DNA from: Propionimicrobium lymphophilum DSM 4903
GTDB taxonomy: Bacteria > Actinomycetota > Actinomycetes > Propionibacteriales > Propionibacteriaceae
Reading direction: 5' to 3'
Assembly (NCBI RefSeq): GCF_000423485.1
Contig: NZ_KE384026.1
Coordinates: 107,513 to 171,512, forward strand
Length of the DNA stretch: 64,000 nucleotides
The translations under genes and the position numbers were made by a program. The notes under the pieces were generated by a model. That model ran no database searches and had not been told where the DNA came from. It was given only the letters and a program-made list of their open reading frames with translations. Shown in pieces: positions 45,794-55,348 of the stretch (position 1 is the stretch's first letter; every line of letters starts with the position of its first letter).

Positions 45794-46507
45794 ATGAGCC
45801 GAAAAGCTATTGTCACGATTGTTGCTGCAGTGATCTCGGTACTGATCATCGGAGTGCTAGCGATATCTTCGAATAGCAATAAAGCTGAAAAGAAAACTGG
45901 TGCTCAGGCCTCAACAAATTCAGTCCAGTTATCAGACCAGGAGAGATTCCACTTAAACCTTCCCAGGCGCGATGCCTCTGACAGCATGGCTATGGGTGAC
46001 GTTGATGCTCCGGTAACACTAATCGAGTGGGCAGACTTCCGCTGCCCGTTCTGCTCCCTTTTCGCTGAGCAGACTTTGCCCAAGCTTCAGCACTATTTCG
46101 ATGAGGGTAAAGTGCGCTTCGAGTTCAGGGATATGCCTGTCTTTGGTGACGACTCCATATATGCGGCGATGGCTGCTAGAGCAGCAGGGGAGCAGGGGCT
46201 ATACCATGAGTATCAACTGGCTCTTTATCGGGCGCTGCCAAATAGCGGACACCCGCCGGTCAGTGAGGAGCTGGTTCTTGAAACCGCCCAGAAGGTCGGG
46301 GTCCCCGATATGAATAAATTCAAGTCCGATCTGGAAAGCGATGAGCTGAGCGAGCTTATTCAACGCGACTACGCGGAGGCGAAACAGCTTGGGATCTCTT
46401 CGGTTCCGATTTTTGTTATCGGCACGCAAGCTTTGGAAGGCGCTCAGCCCTTGGATGCGTTTGAATCAGTAATTGAAGAGGAACTAGCTAAGGCTTCTCA
46501 ACGGTGA
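45794..46507 (+). CDS. DsbA-like thiol:disulfide oxidoreductase, membrane-anchored
   Basis: The 237-residue protein has an N-terminal membrane anchor (residues 6-25) and a DsbA/thioredoxin fold with active site CPFC (Cys 84 and 87), the cis-Pro in ISSVPIFVIG and a helical insertion. It acts on the outer face of the membrane in forming or isomerising disulfides. It overlaps a CcdA-type transporter gene by 4 bp, which could supply electrons. The ribosome binding site is AAGGAGAGG. Confidence 0.88.
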   Translation: MSRKAIVTIVAAVISVLIIGVLAISSNSNKAEKKTGAQASTNSVQLSDQERFHLNLPRRDASDSMAMGDVDAPVTLIEWADFRCPFCSLFAEQTLPKLQHYFDEGKVRFEFRDMPVFGDDSIYAAMAARAAGEQGLYHEYQLALYRALPNSGHPPVSEELVLETAQKVGVPDMNKFKSDLESDELSELIQRDYAEAKQLGISSVPIFVIGTQALEGAQPLDAFESVIEEELAKASQR

Positions 46508-47313
46508 ATATCGGATTTGCTGCAGCGTTTTTAGGCGGCATAGCGGCGGTGTTTAGCCCCTGTTCGGCAATGTTGCTTCCTTCGTTCTTTGCGATTGCGT
46601 TCGGGGCAAGACTTCGTACCCTGCTTGGGCGGGTTGGAATCTTTTATATAGGCTCTCTGCTCACGTTGGTTCCATTAGGGCTCGCTGCCGGAACAATGGG
46701 GACATTGCTTGCCGAGCATCGCCAAACTATCTCTTTAGCCGGCGGAATCGTACTCATCGTTATCGGCCTGTGTATTGTCTTTGGCTTTTCGCTGCCCATC
46801 CCAGGGCTGCGGGCTAGAGGAGGATCTAGCGCGCTATCAGTTTTGGTGTTGGGGATGGTCTACGGGCTGTCTGGAACGTGTACCGGTCCGCTACTAGGTG
46901 CCATCTTGACCATGGCTGCAATTTCTTCATCTCCCCTTTACGGCGCTTTTCTCCTCGCCATATTTGCCGCTGGAATGGCGGTGCCTCTGGCAATATTGGC
47001 GTTGCTTTGGGACAAGGTGGATTTGGCTAGCAAACTGCGTCCACGAGTAATTAAAATCGGGCCTTTTGAAACCACGCTCTGGGCGATCGTCTCGGGTTTG
47101 TTGTTTGTGGGCCTGGGTGTTTTGTTCTTAGCTTCGGACGCAACCGGCGCTCTTGGTGGATTGCTCGATGCGGGTGCTCAGCAGCAACTTGAAATTAGCC
47201 TCGGAAAGATCGCGTCCTGCGTGCCGGATGTCGTCGTTCTAATTTTGCTCGTTGTGGTTATCGGCCTGCTGGCTTGGTGGGCCGTAAGCCGAACTCCGAA
47301 ACAAAGAAATTAG
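46504..47313 (+). CDS. CcdA/DsbD-type transmembrane electron carrier
   Basis: The 269-residue protein has six hydrophobic helices in the usual CcdA pattern plus a C-terminal helix. The paired redox-active Cys are in AVFSPCSAML and GLSGTCTGPLL. CcdA passes electrons from cytoplasmic thioredoxin to extracytoplasmic thiol proteins. GTG overlaps the stop of the DsbA-like gene (GTGA), so the pair forms a redox module. No cytochrome c maturation genes are in the window. Confidence 0.85.
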   Translation: MNIGFAAAFLGGIAAVFSPCSAMLLPSFFAIAFGARLRTLLGRVGIFYIGSLLTLVPLGLAAGTMGTLLAEHRQTISLAGGIVLIVIGLCIVFGFSLPIPGLRARGGSSALSVLVLGMVYGLSGTCTGPLLGAILTMAAISSSPLYGAFLLAIFAAGMAVPLAILALLWDKVDLASKLRPRVIKIGPFETTLWAIVSGLLFVGLGVLFLASDATGALGGLLDAGAQQQLEISLGKIASCVPDVVVLILLVVVIGLLAWWAVSRTPKQRN

Positions 47314-48020
47314 GAAACTTTGCAGCCGTCTAAGAGCTGAGAAATGACCTTTAGCTCCCTGCTGTCCACCGTAAGTGCGTACTTCTGCTTGACGATCACT
47401 TGACGTGCCACGTAGTCACAGCGGAAGTCCTTATTCGGTGGCAGCCACCCTGCTGCATCGGCTGAAGCTTTGTCGTCGTTAGCTTCGCCGGAAACTGCCA
47501 ACAGATTCAACGGGTCGTTAGCAAACTGCAGGCGTTGGTTATCGTTCCAGGCCCATGCGCCAGAGCGCCACGCCTCTGCGAGCGCTACGACGTGGTCGAT
47601 CTGTACTTCCTCGGACCTGGATTTTGAAAACTCAATCGTTTGATCGGTGTAGGGATCCACTAATTTGCCGGCAATGACCACACAGTTCGATCCTGGACGA
47701 AATTCGACGTCACTTAAGTCTCTGATTAAGACGTCGTTTCGTGTGTAGCACCCGTTTCCATCGACGTCTTCCCAGGATTCTCCGAAGCGGATTCGTTCGT
47801 AGTCGCCATTTCGATCTGGCTGTTCCACCTTCAAGCTGCCCAAGGATTGTTTCGCTTTCGCAACCAATGCAGAGTCGTTTGTTTTCCCGCCTTCGTGCGG
47901 GTTCGGAGCCCCAATAAATGCCCAAGCTGCCACGAGGGCGAAAACTAATGCGGTAACTATCTTGATGGAGCCGGGGACCGACTCCTTCTTACGATCTGCT
48001 CGTGACTTCATGCGTTTCAT
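47310..48020 (-). CDS. Secreted or membrane-anchored HNH nuclease-like protein (DUF1524, GmrSD type)
   Basis: The 236-residue protein has a basic N-terminus and one hydrophobic segment (about 18-38). The DUF1524 core follows: CYTRNDVLIRDL, VQIDHVVALAEAWRSGAWAWN with the catalytic DH pair, and NDDKASADAAGWLPP with the metal-side Asn/Asp. Such proteins are common secreted nucleases of actinobacteria. The target DNA and purpose (nutrition or defence) are unknown. It is convergent with the CcdA gene. Confidence 0.85.
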   Translation of the reverse strand: MKRMKSRADRKKESVPGSIKIVTALVFALVAAWAFIGAPNPHEGGKTNDSALVAKAKQSLGSLKVEQPDRNGDYERIRFGESWEDVDGNGCYTRNDVLIRDLSDVEFRPGSNCVVIAGKLVDPYTDQTIEFSKSRSEEVQIDHVVALAEAWRSGAWAWNDNQRLQFANDPLNLLAVSGEANDDKASADAAGWLPPNKDFRCDYVARQVIVKQKYALTVDSRELKVISQLLDGCKVS

Positions 48021-48099
48021 AATATGTGGTTTGTTCAGTTTGAGTTTTTAGGTAAAAGACGTTTAAACTTACAACTCGTGCGATTCAGCATCGCAAATC

Positions 48100-48173
48100 G
48101 GGCGCATAGCTCAGTTGGTTAGAGCATCTGCCTTACAAGCAGAGGGTCCGCGGTTCGAGTCCGTGTGCGCCCA
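48100..48173 (+). tRNA. tRNA-Val (anticodon TAC)
   Basis: The cloverleaf is complete: acceptor GGGCGCA/TGCGCCC, D-arm GCTC/GAGC, anticodon stem TCTGC/GCAGA with loop CTTACAA, and T-arm with TTCGAGT. Discriminator A is at 48173. The next bases are CCG, so CCA is not encoded and must be added enzymatically. Confidence 0.95.
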
Positions 48174-48244
48174 CCGATTTAAACCAGATTTTCAGCCTCT
48201 GACTAGGCCTTTAATCGTTCCCAAAGATTTCCTGTCAAGTTTTT

Positions 48245-48270
48245 TGCGGGAATTTAACCCGCATTTATTT
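48245..48270 (+). terminator. Candidate terminator downstream of tRNA-Val
   Basis: TGCGGG (48245-48250) and CCCGCA (48258-48263) enclose a 7-nt loop and are followed by TTTATTTA. Confidence 0.6.
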
Positions 48271-48354
48271 ATACCGGGTAAAAAATTCTTGCTTTAGAAA
48301 GTCATTTTCGTAAATCGTGAGTAGAAACCTATTTTTATTCCAGAGGTCCAAGTT

Positions 48355-49683
48355 ATGAATGAAGCCAGGAAGCCGACGGCAGCGAAAGAAATTTTGCGTC
48401 TCGCGGTTCCTACTCTTGGCGCTTTGCTCGTACAACCTGTTTTGCTCCTTGTCGATTCGGCAATCGTGGGCCACTGGTCGACTGATTCACTCGCCGGTCT
48501 TGGGTTAGCGCAAACAGTTTTATTGACGATAGTCGGGCTCTGCGTTTTTTTGGCTTACTCGACCACTGCGGCCACGGCTAGGGCGCTCGGCGCAGGAAAA
48601 CTCGCCAACGGTCTAAAGGCTGGAGTAGACGCAATCTGGCTAGCTATTTTCATCGGCATAGCGGTCGCAACTTTGACGGCTTCATTCGGCGGCTGGATAC
48701 TTGGACTCTTTGCTGCGGAGCCATCGGTTATTTCTGAAGGCACGAAGTATCTTGCGGTCAGCGCGATTGGGTTGCCTGCCATGCTTTCTGTCCAGGCAGC
48801 AACCGGCGTTATCAGGGGGCTTCAAGATACGAGGACGCCGCTCCTTGTCTCTTTGCTCGCTGCGGTCGTGAATGTTCCGTTATCTGTAGTTCTAGTTTTT
48901 ACCGCCGGTTGGGGAGTGGTTGGTGCCGCTGTCGGAACCGTCGTCGCTCAATACCTGATGGCAGTAATACTCGTTTCTATTGTTTGGAAGAAAGCCATTC
49001 AACATCAGATCAGTCTGCGCCCAGAAATGAGTGGCGTAGCTAGCGCATGGCGCGGGGGAGTGCCGATTCTGGTCAGAACATTGGCCATGAGAATCGGGAT
49101 GTTGATGCTTTCTGCGTGCGCAGCGAAACTCGGCACTACGCAGCTTGCAGCGCATCAGATCGTTCTGAACCTGTGGAATTTGCTGGCTAACGGACTCGAT
49201 GCTGTTGCAATCGCGGCCCAATCTATAACCGGAAAATACTTAGGCGCCGGTGACGTGAAATATGTACGAAGCGCCACCAGGCAGATGACTCGTTGGGGCG
49301 TGTTTGGTGGGACGGGTGCAGCCGCATTAGTCCTAGCTTGTTCGTGGCTGTTACCTAAACTTTTTTCACCAGACGTAGACGTTCAGGGTGCTATTAGCGT
49401 TACGTTGCTGGTGGTCGTTATCTGTCAGCCACTAGCTGGCTATGTTTACGTGCTGGACGGGGTGTTGATGGGGGCAGGAGATACCGTTTATCTGGCTAAA
49501 GTCAGCGCATTCAATCTGCTTTGCTTCATCCCCGCCATCGTTTTGTGGATCTGGTTGGGCCTGCAGGCTAACCCAGGGCTGGTTTGGCTGTGGATCGCCT
49601 ACGGTGGATGGTATATGGCGCTCAGAGCCGTTACGCTCTGGATTCGCCAGCGCAGCAATAAATGGATTCGAGTGGGCGACTAA
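48355..49683 (+). CDS. MATE-family efflux transporter (DinF-like)
   Basis: The 442-residue protein has 12 hydrophobic helices and the family opening ILRLAVPTLGALLVQPVLLLVDSAIVGHWSTDSLAGLGLAQ, with VIRGLQDTRTPL at the middle loop and VLDGVLMGAGDTVY in the second half. MATE transporters exchange Na+ or H+ for drugs or metabolites; this DinF-like type has no assigned substrate. It is convergent with icd, the stops overlapping by 4 bp. Confidence 0.88.
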   Translation: MNEARKPTAAKEILRLAVPTLGALLVQPVLLLVDSAIVGHWSTDSLAGLGLAQTVLLTIVGLCVFLAYSTTAATARALGAGKLANGLKAGVDAIWLAIFIGIAVATLTASFGGWILGLFAAEPSVISEGTKYLAVSAIGLPAMLSVQAATGVIRGLQDTRTPLLVSLLAAVVNVPLSVVLVFTAGWGVVGAAVGTVVAQYLMAVILVSIVWKKAIQHQISLRPEMSGVASAWRGGVPILVRTLAMRIGMLMLSACAAKLGTTQLAAHQIVLNLWNLLANGLDAVAIAAQSITGKYLGAGDVKYVRSATRQMTRWGVFGGTGAAALVLACSWLLPKLFSPDVDVQGAISVTLLVVVICQPLAGYVYVLDGVLMGAGDTVYLAKVSAFNLLCFIPAIVLWIWLGLQANPGLVWLWIAYGGWYMALRAVTLWIRQRSNKWIRVGD

Positions 49684-51893
49684 AAGCTTTCAATAATTCG
49701 GTTTAGTGTCTTGCTGGGACGCATGGCAGAACTTAATTTATCGTTAGCAGGAAGATAATATCCGCCAAGGTCCTCAGCTGAACCTTGAGCCTGTCGAAAC
49801 TCCGAGACAATCCGTTCGCTGTCCGAAGAGAGTTTTTCTGCTAGTGGCGAAAAAACTCTCGACAACTCTGCGTTTTCGTCTTGTGCGGAGAGTTCGCGTG
49901 CCCATCTTTTAGCAAGGTGAAAATGACTTTCTGGGTTGTCGATTTCTCCGACAGTCCTACTCGGTGAGCAATCGTCTTCGAGCAGGCTCTCTATTGCCTT
50001 GTCTAGGGTCTCGGCAAGAATATTTGCCTTTTCGTTCCCGTTGGACTCCCCGTACTGCTCTAGGGAAGCGCCCAGCGCCATAAATTCGCCAAGCGAGTCC
50101 CACCTGAGGTGTCCTTCTGAAACAAACTGCTGGACATGTTTAGGAGCCGAGCCACCAGCACCGGTCTCAAACATTCCGCCGCCGTGCAGCAAAGGGACTA
50201 TGGAAAGCATCTTCGCAGAAGTGCCCACCTCGATGATCGGGAAAAGGTCGGTGAGGTAGTCCCTCAAAACGTTTCCGGTTACGGCAATTGTGTTTTCTCC
50301 GTTACGCAGTCGCTGGAGGGTATATCTCGTCGCCGAGACCGGGTCCAGAATCTTTATTTCCAGGCCGACGGTGTCGTAGTTTGGTAAAAATTTGTTTACC
50401 AACTCAATCAGTTTGGCATCGTGAGACCTATTCTGGGCCAGCCAAAATATGGCTGGCATTCCTGTCGTCCTGGCCCTGTTTACTGCTAGCTTTACCCAAT
50501 CCTCGACGGCTACGCGCTTGGTTTGGCAGCCACGCCAGATGTCTCCAGCTTTTACAACGTGCTCGAGCAACAGCTCACCGCTGTCGTTAACTACCTGAAC
50601 CACACCGTCAGCAGGAATTTCGAATGTCTTGTCGTGGCTGCCATACTCCTCCGCGGCCATCGCCATCAAACCAACATTTTGAACGGTGCCGAGTTTTTCG
50701 GGCTGGTAAGCGCCAAACTTTCTGCAGTCGTCAAGAACAGTCTGGTAAACACCCGCGTAAGAGCTATCAGGGATGACGGCCAGCGTGTCCTGAAGGTTGC
50801 CATCGGAATTCCACATTTTGCCGCCCGCTTTAATCATGGCGGGCAGCGAAGCGTCGATGATCACGTCGCTGGGCACGTGCAAATTCGTGATGCCTCTATC
50901 GGAATCGACCATCGCAAGACGTGGCCCGGACTCTAGCGATTCAGCGAAAGCTCGCTTAATCTCTTCGCGTTCAGGAGATTCGAGATTTTCTAAGGAGGCA
51001 AGCACCTGAGCCAAACCATCGTTCGGACGAGCTCCGGCGTCGGCAAGCTGCTTCGCGTATTCTTCAAAAACTGGCTCAAAGAAGGTTCTTACTGCGTGGC
51101 CGAAAATTATCGGATCGCTTACCTTCATCATGGTTGCCTTCAGGTGAATCGAATACAGCAGATCCTGCGATTTTGCCCGGGCAACGCACTCTTTAAGGAA
51201 TTCGTCTAATTTTGCCGAGTTCAGAACTGTGGCATCGAAAATCTCGCCCTTTGCAAGGCGAAGATCGTCCCGTAACGAGACCACGGTTCCGTCATTCTGT
51301 TTGAGCTGAACAGTCAGGATTTGATCTCTGTTAGAGACGAATGTTTTTTCGTTATGGGCGAAGTCCTCATCCTGCATCGTTGCGACATTCGTCAAGCTGT
51401 CACTAGCAAAAGGCTTCATCTCGTGGGGATGCTTGCGAACATAATTCTTGATGGCAAGGGGAGCGCGACGATCGGAATTACCCTGTCGAAGCACGGGATT
51501 CACCGCTGATCCCTTTACCGAATCGTAGGCTTTCTTTATTCGTTCCTGTTCGTCGCTAACTGGCTCGTCGGGGTAATCGGGCACCGAAAAGCCCTTATCT
51601 TGAAGCTCAGCGATTGCTGCCTTTAGCTGGGGAATAGAAGCAGATATGTTTGGGAGTTTAATTATGTTCGCATCGGGGCTGTGTGTAAGTTCGCTAAGTT
51701 TGCCCAGTGCGTCCACGACCTGATCTTCGGCTGGTAACCACTCTTTGAGAGCAGCAAGGATGCGTGCGGCTAAAGAAATGTCGCTTACCTCGATATCTAC
51801 TCCGGCCTTCTTCGTGAAGGCCTCGATGATCGGTAACAGTGAGGCAGTGGCTAGCGCGGGAGCCTCGTCCGTTTTCGTGTAGATGATGGGCAT
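49680..51893 (-). CDS. icd: Isocitrate dehydrogenase, NADP-dependent, monomeric type
   Basis: The 737-residue enzyme converts isocitrate to 2-oxoglutarate with NADPH formation. Its length and start ([24 protein letters not shown]) identify the monomeric IDH family common in corynebacteria and relatives. Internal family blocks include [33 protein letters not shown]-like sequence and [28 protein letters not shown] precedes the ATG. A palindrome almost identical to the one before acnA lies 38-55 bp upstream. Confidence 0.95.
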   Translation of the reverse strand: [737 protein letters not shown]

Positions 51894-51930
51894 GAAACAC
51901 TTCCTTTTCAGCCGAAAAGATCAGATCGGA

Positions 51931-51948
51931 TATCTTGACGTTAAGATA
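51931..51948. promoter_or_regulatory. Palindromic operator upstream of icd, matching the acnA operator
   Basis: TATCTTGA (51931-51938), CG, TTAAGATA (51941-51948): the same 8-bp half-site and 2-bp spacing as at acnA, with one mismatch in the right arm. It lies between icd and the upstream YqeY gene. Confidence 0.65.
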
Positions 51949-51958
51949 ACATCTTTTA

Positions 51959-52426
51959 TTAGCTCAGTCGGGAGCGAACCATCGTGGCGACGGTCTTGCC
52001 ATCTGCGGCGCCAGCAGCCTTTTCGTTTACGGCCTTTACGATGGATCCCATCTGACGCATGGTGGGCTTTTCGCCTAGCTCAGCCTGCGCAGCTGCGACT
52101 GCTTCGTCGACCAATTTCGCCAGTTCATCTTCGCTTAGCTGCTTGGGTAGGTAGCGGTGTAAGAACTCTGCTTCAGCAGTTTCCGACTCTGCTAGCTCTG
52201 GCCTTCCCGCATCGATATAAGTCTGAGCGGACTCTTCGCGAGCCTTAACCTCTTTAGTCAGAATCTTCAATTCTTCGGCATCGGAAAGTTCGTGCTTTCC
52301 AGAGCCCGAAACCTCCGCGTTCAGGAAGGCGGCCAGGGCCATCCGAATAGTCGATTTGGCAAGCTCGTCCTTCGCTTTCATCGCGGCGGTCAGGTCTTTC
52401 TTTAGCTGAGTTTTAAGGGTACCCAT
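51959..52426 (-). CDS. GatB/YqeY domain-containing protein
   Basis: The 155-residue protein has the family opening LKTQLKKDLTAAMKAKDELAKSTIRMALAAF and the C-terminal block GEKPTMRQMGSIVKAVNEKAAGAADGKTVATMVRSRL. It resembles the tail domain of the GatB amidotransferase subunit and is thought to bind tRNA; the role of stand-alone members is unclear. AGGAGAAG precedes the ATG. It is divergent from prfB. Confidence 0.88.
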   Translation of the reverse strand: MGTLKTQLKKDLTAAMKAKDELAKSTIRMALAAFLNAEVSGSGKHELSDAEELKILTKEVKAREESAQTYIDAGRPELAESETAEAEFLHRYLPKQLSEDELAKLVDEAVAAAQAELGEKPTMRQMGSIVKAVNEKAAGAADGKTVATMVRSRLS

Positions 52427-52514
52427 GTCTTCTCCTTATTGTTTTATTTCTATATTGGCACTAAGCAACGACAATTTTCCTGCTTGGCTTAGTCAGCACG
52501 TTGCACTGGTGCAG

Positions 52515-52520
52515 TAGACT
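52515..52520 (+). promoter_or_regulatory. -10 box TAGACT of prfB
   Basis: TAGACT ends eight bases before GTG 52529, with no ribosome binding site in the gap, consistent with a leaderless prfB transcript. Confidence 0.5.
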
Positions 52521-52528
52521 TGTTTGTC

Positions 52529-53638
52529 GTGGCTATCGCAGACCTTCTTGAAAAGCTTCCAGACCTCGAGCATTCCATGCGCTCTATCGAGGCGGTCGTC
52601 GACGTTGAATCAAAGAAAAATCAAATTCACGACCTTGAGAAGCAGGCCGCTGCACCCGATCTTTGGGACGACCAAGAAAACGCACAACAGGTCACTAGCA
52701 AGCTGTCGCGGCTTCAATCAGAGGTCGAGAGGGTAGAGAAATTGCGTGGTCGCTTGGAAGACGTCCAGGTGCTCATTGAGTTGGCTTCAGAGGAAGCCGA
52801 CGAAGAAGCTGCGTCCGAAGCTAGCAAAGAAGTAACTGCCCTGAGCAAAGAAATCGACGCTCTTGAGGTTCGCACTCTTTTAAATGGGGAATACGACGAG
52901 CGAGATGCACTCGTGACGATTCGTTCCGAAGCCGGAGGCGTAGATGCAGCAGATTTCGCCTCAATGCTGCTTAGGATGTACCAACGCTGGGCCGAACGCA
53001 ACGGCTACTCGGTCGAGGTCTATGACATCAGCTACGCGGAAGAGGCCGGAATTAAGTCCGCCACATTTGCGGTAAAGGCTCCCTACGCATACGGCACGTT
53101 GGGTGTAGAGCAGGGCACTCACAGGCTGGTTAGGATTAGTCCCTTCGATAACCAGGCGCGTCGGCAAACTTCATTCGCGGGTGTCGACGTCCTGCCGGTA
53201 GTTGAAGAAACCGACCACATCGACATTCCCGAACAGGACATCAGAATCGATGTCTTCCGCAGTTCCGGGCCCGGCGGCCAGTCGGTTAACACCACCGACT
53301 CTGCGGTTAGAATTACTCACCTGCCAACCGGAATAGTTGTTAGCTGCCAAAACGAGAAGAGCCAGATCCAGAACAGGGCTGCCGCTATGCGAGTTCTTCA
53401 AGCTCGCCTGTTAGAGCGAGCCCGTCAGGAAAGGGAGGCCGAAATGGCTGCCCTAAAGGGCGATGGTGGCAATTCTTGGGGCTCCCAGATGCGCTCATAC
53501 GTCACACACCCATATCAAATGGTTAAAGACCACCGCACAAATTACGAGACCGGTAACACCGATGCAGTGTTCGATGGAGAGATCGACGAATTCATTGAGG
53601 CTGGGATCCGGTGGCGTCGTCAGCAGGAAAACGCATAA
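52529..53638 (+). CDS. prfB: Peptide chain release factor 2
   Basis: RF2 terminates translation at UGA and UAA. The 369-residue protein has the stop-codon recognition tripeptide SPF (in [16 protein letters not shown]), the catalytic GGQ loop ([17 protein letters not shown]) and the N-terminal coiled coil (AAAPDLWDD). GTG 52529 matches the family start better than TTG 52520. The coding frame is continuous, with no programmed +1 frameshift, as usual in actinobacteria. It is followed by ftsE. Confidence 0.94.
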   Translation: MAIADLLEKLPDLEHSMRSIEAVVDVESKKNQIHDLEKQAAAPDLWDDQENAQQVTSKLSRLQSEVERVEKLRGRLEDVQVLIELASEEADEEAASEASKEVTALSKEIDALEVRTLLNGEYDERDALVTIRSEAGGVDAADFASMLLRMYQRWAERNGYSVEVYDISYAEEAGIKSATFAVKAPYAYGTLGVEQGTHRLVRISPFDNQARRQTSFAGVDVLPVVEETDHIDIPEQDIRIDVFRSSGPGGQSVNTTDSAVRITHLPTGIVVSCQNEKSQIQNRAAAMRVLQARLLERARQEREAEMAALKGDGGNSWGSQMRSYVTHPYQMVKDHRTNYETGNTDAVFDGEIDEFIEAGIRWRRQQENA

Positions 53639-53698
53639 GAATTCCCGCTTAGGCGTGTATGTCACCAGTTGGTTAAATCGTTAGGTTAGCCTTCAAAA

Positions 53699-54385
53699 GT
53701 GATCACGTTTGAAGATGTTTCCAAGGTCTACCCAGGCCAGACGGAGCCTGCGCTGAGTCGCGTTAGCGCAGAGATAGAAAAAGGCGAGTTTGTTTTCCTT
53801 GTTGGGGCTTCTGGATCCGGCAAGTCCACTTTTCTGCGGATGATTATTCGCGAGCACAGGCCAACTTCTGGACGGGTGTTTGTGCTAGGAAAAGACCTTG
53901 GCAAGCTTCACCAGTGGAAGGTTCCGGCGTTGCGTCGCCAGATTGGCGCGGTGTTCCAAGACTTCCGTCTGCTTCCGGGGAAAACCGTGGCTGAAAATAT
54001 TGCTTTCGGTCTTCAGGTTTTGGGCAGGCCACCGGCAGAAATCGATGAGAAGGTTGCCGATACCCTTCAGCTAGTTGGGCTTCGCGGCAAAGACGACCGA
54101 CTCCCGGAAGAGCTCTCGGGTGGCGAACAGCAACGCACTGCTATCGCGCGGGCGGTGGTAAACGATCCGAAAATCTTGATCGCTGACGAGCCCACTGGCA
54201 ACCTCGATCCCCAAACGAGCGTTGGTATCATGAAGCTCCTCGATCGAATAAATAGGCGTAACACCACCGTCATCATGGCTACGCACGACTCGACCATCGT
54301 CGACCAAATGCGACGTAGGGTTCTCGAACTTGAAGACGGCAAACTCATCCGCGACCAGGCGCGCGGTGTCTACGGCACGGCGTAA
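53699..54385 (+). CDS. ftsE: Cell division ATP-binding protein FtsE
   Basis: FtsE is the ATPase of FtsEX, which links the divisome to peptidoglycan hydrolases. The 228-residue protein has Walker [10 protein letters not shown] (36-44), the Q-loop in [14 protein letters not shown], signature [14 protein letters not shown], Walker [12 protein letters not shown] and the H-loop ATHD. The start is GTG without a clear ribosome binding site. ftsX follows after 21 bp and a candidate hydrolase after that. Confidence 0.95.
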   Translation: MITFEDVSKVYPGQTEPALSRVSAEIEKGEFVFLVGASGSGKSTFLRMIIREHRPTSGRVFVLGKDLGKLHQWKVPALRRQIGAVFQDFRLLPGKTVAENIAFGLQVLGRPPAEIDEKVADTLQLVGLRGKDDRLPEELSGGEQQRTAIARAVVNDPKILIADEPTGNLDPQTSVGIMKLLDRINRRNTTVIMATHDSTIVDQMRRRVLELEDGKLIRDQARGVYGTA

Positions 54386-54406
54386 GCCAGTTTCGAAAGG
54401 AAAATA

Positions 54407-55321
54407 ATGCGTTACACACTCCGCGAAACCTGGTCCGGTCTTAAGAGAAACCTCTCGATGACCATTTCGGTCATAGTAACCATGACCGTTTCATTAACCC
54501 TTTTTGGTCTTTCTGTATTGACCTTTGCCGAGGTGGACCGCGTCAAGGGACGCTGGTACGACAAAATTGAGATCTCGGTGTACTTGTGCGCTAAAGACAG
54601 TGCGGGCAGCACGGCTGGCGGTAATTGTGAGCCTGGCCAAGACACCTCTCAGGTGCAACGAGACCTGATTCGGGAAAGGCTCGAAGCTAACCCGCAGGTT
54701 GAGCAGGTTTTCTATGAGTCGAAGCAGGATGCTTATGACGAATACCGTCGCACCTATGCCGATTCTCCTTTGTTGGATAGCCTAACCGTCGAACAAATGC
54801 AGGACTCTTTCCGGCTAAAGCTGGTGGATCCGCAGAATTATCAGGGAGTGGTCGCAGAGGCAGAAAAATTGCCTGGAGTCCAGAATGTGCTCGACATGCA
54901 CGAGGTCCTGGACCCTGTTTTCAGTGTTTTGAACGGGCTTAAGTGGGGCACACTGGGGATGTCCGGGCTCTTGCTGGTTGCAGCTATGCTCCAAATCGGT
55001 AACACGATCACGATGAGCGCGTTCACCAGACGCAAGGAAATCGGGATCATGCGTTTGGTGGGCGCATCGAACTCTTATATCTTGTTGCCGTTCCTGCTTG
55101 AGGCGTTGTTTGCAGGCCTCATAGCGATAACTATTTCGGGTATTTCGCTGCTTGCTACCTACTACTTCTTAATTGATCAGAAAGCTAAAGTCTCAATTAA
55201 GGCTTTACCCTGGATTACGTGGAGCGACGCCTGGTTGGCCGTCGGATCGGTTGCTTTATTAGGCGTGGTGCTCTCTATTATTCCAACGTTATTCGTAACC
55301 CGGCGCTACCTGAAGGTGTGA
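54407..55321 (+). CDS. ftsX: Cell division protein FtsX
   Basis: The 304-residue permease-like protein has a first membrane helix (about 20-42), an extracellular domain (to about 170) and three further helices. The conserved GASNSYILLPFLLEALFAGLIA lies in the ABC3 permease region. The extracellular loop has two Cys (LCAKD and NCEPG) that could form a disulfide. FtsX transmits ATP-driven movement to an extracytoplasmic hydrolase, here probably the M23 protein encoded next. Confidence 0.93.
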   Translation: MRYTLRETWSGLKRNLSMTISVIVTMTVSLTLFGLSVLTFAEVDRVKGRWYDKIEISVYLCAKDSAGSTAGGNCEPGQDTSQVQRDLIRERLEANPQVEQVFYESKQDAYDEYRRTYADSPLLDSLTVEQMQDSFRLKLVDPQNYQGVVAEAEKLPGVQNVLDMHEVLDPVFSVLNGLKWGTLGMSGLLLVAAMLQIGNTITMSAFTRRKEIGIMRLVGASNSYILLPFLLEALFAGLIAITISGISLLATYYFLIDQKAKVSIKALPWITWSDAWLAVGSVALLGVVLSIIPTLFVTRRYLKV

Positions 55322-55348
55322 CCGGCATGAAACGTTGGAGTGATAGTA

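Noticed and set aside
52529..52700. Programmed frameshift of prfB
   Set aside because: The RF2 frame is continuous from the start codon; there is no in-frame TGA near codon 26 and no slippery sequence.
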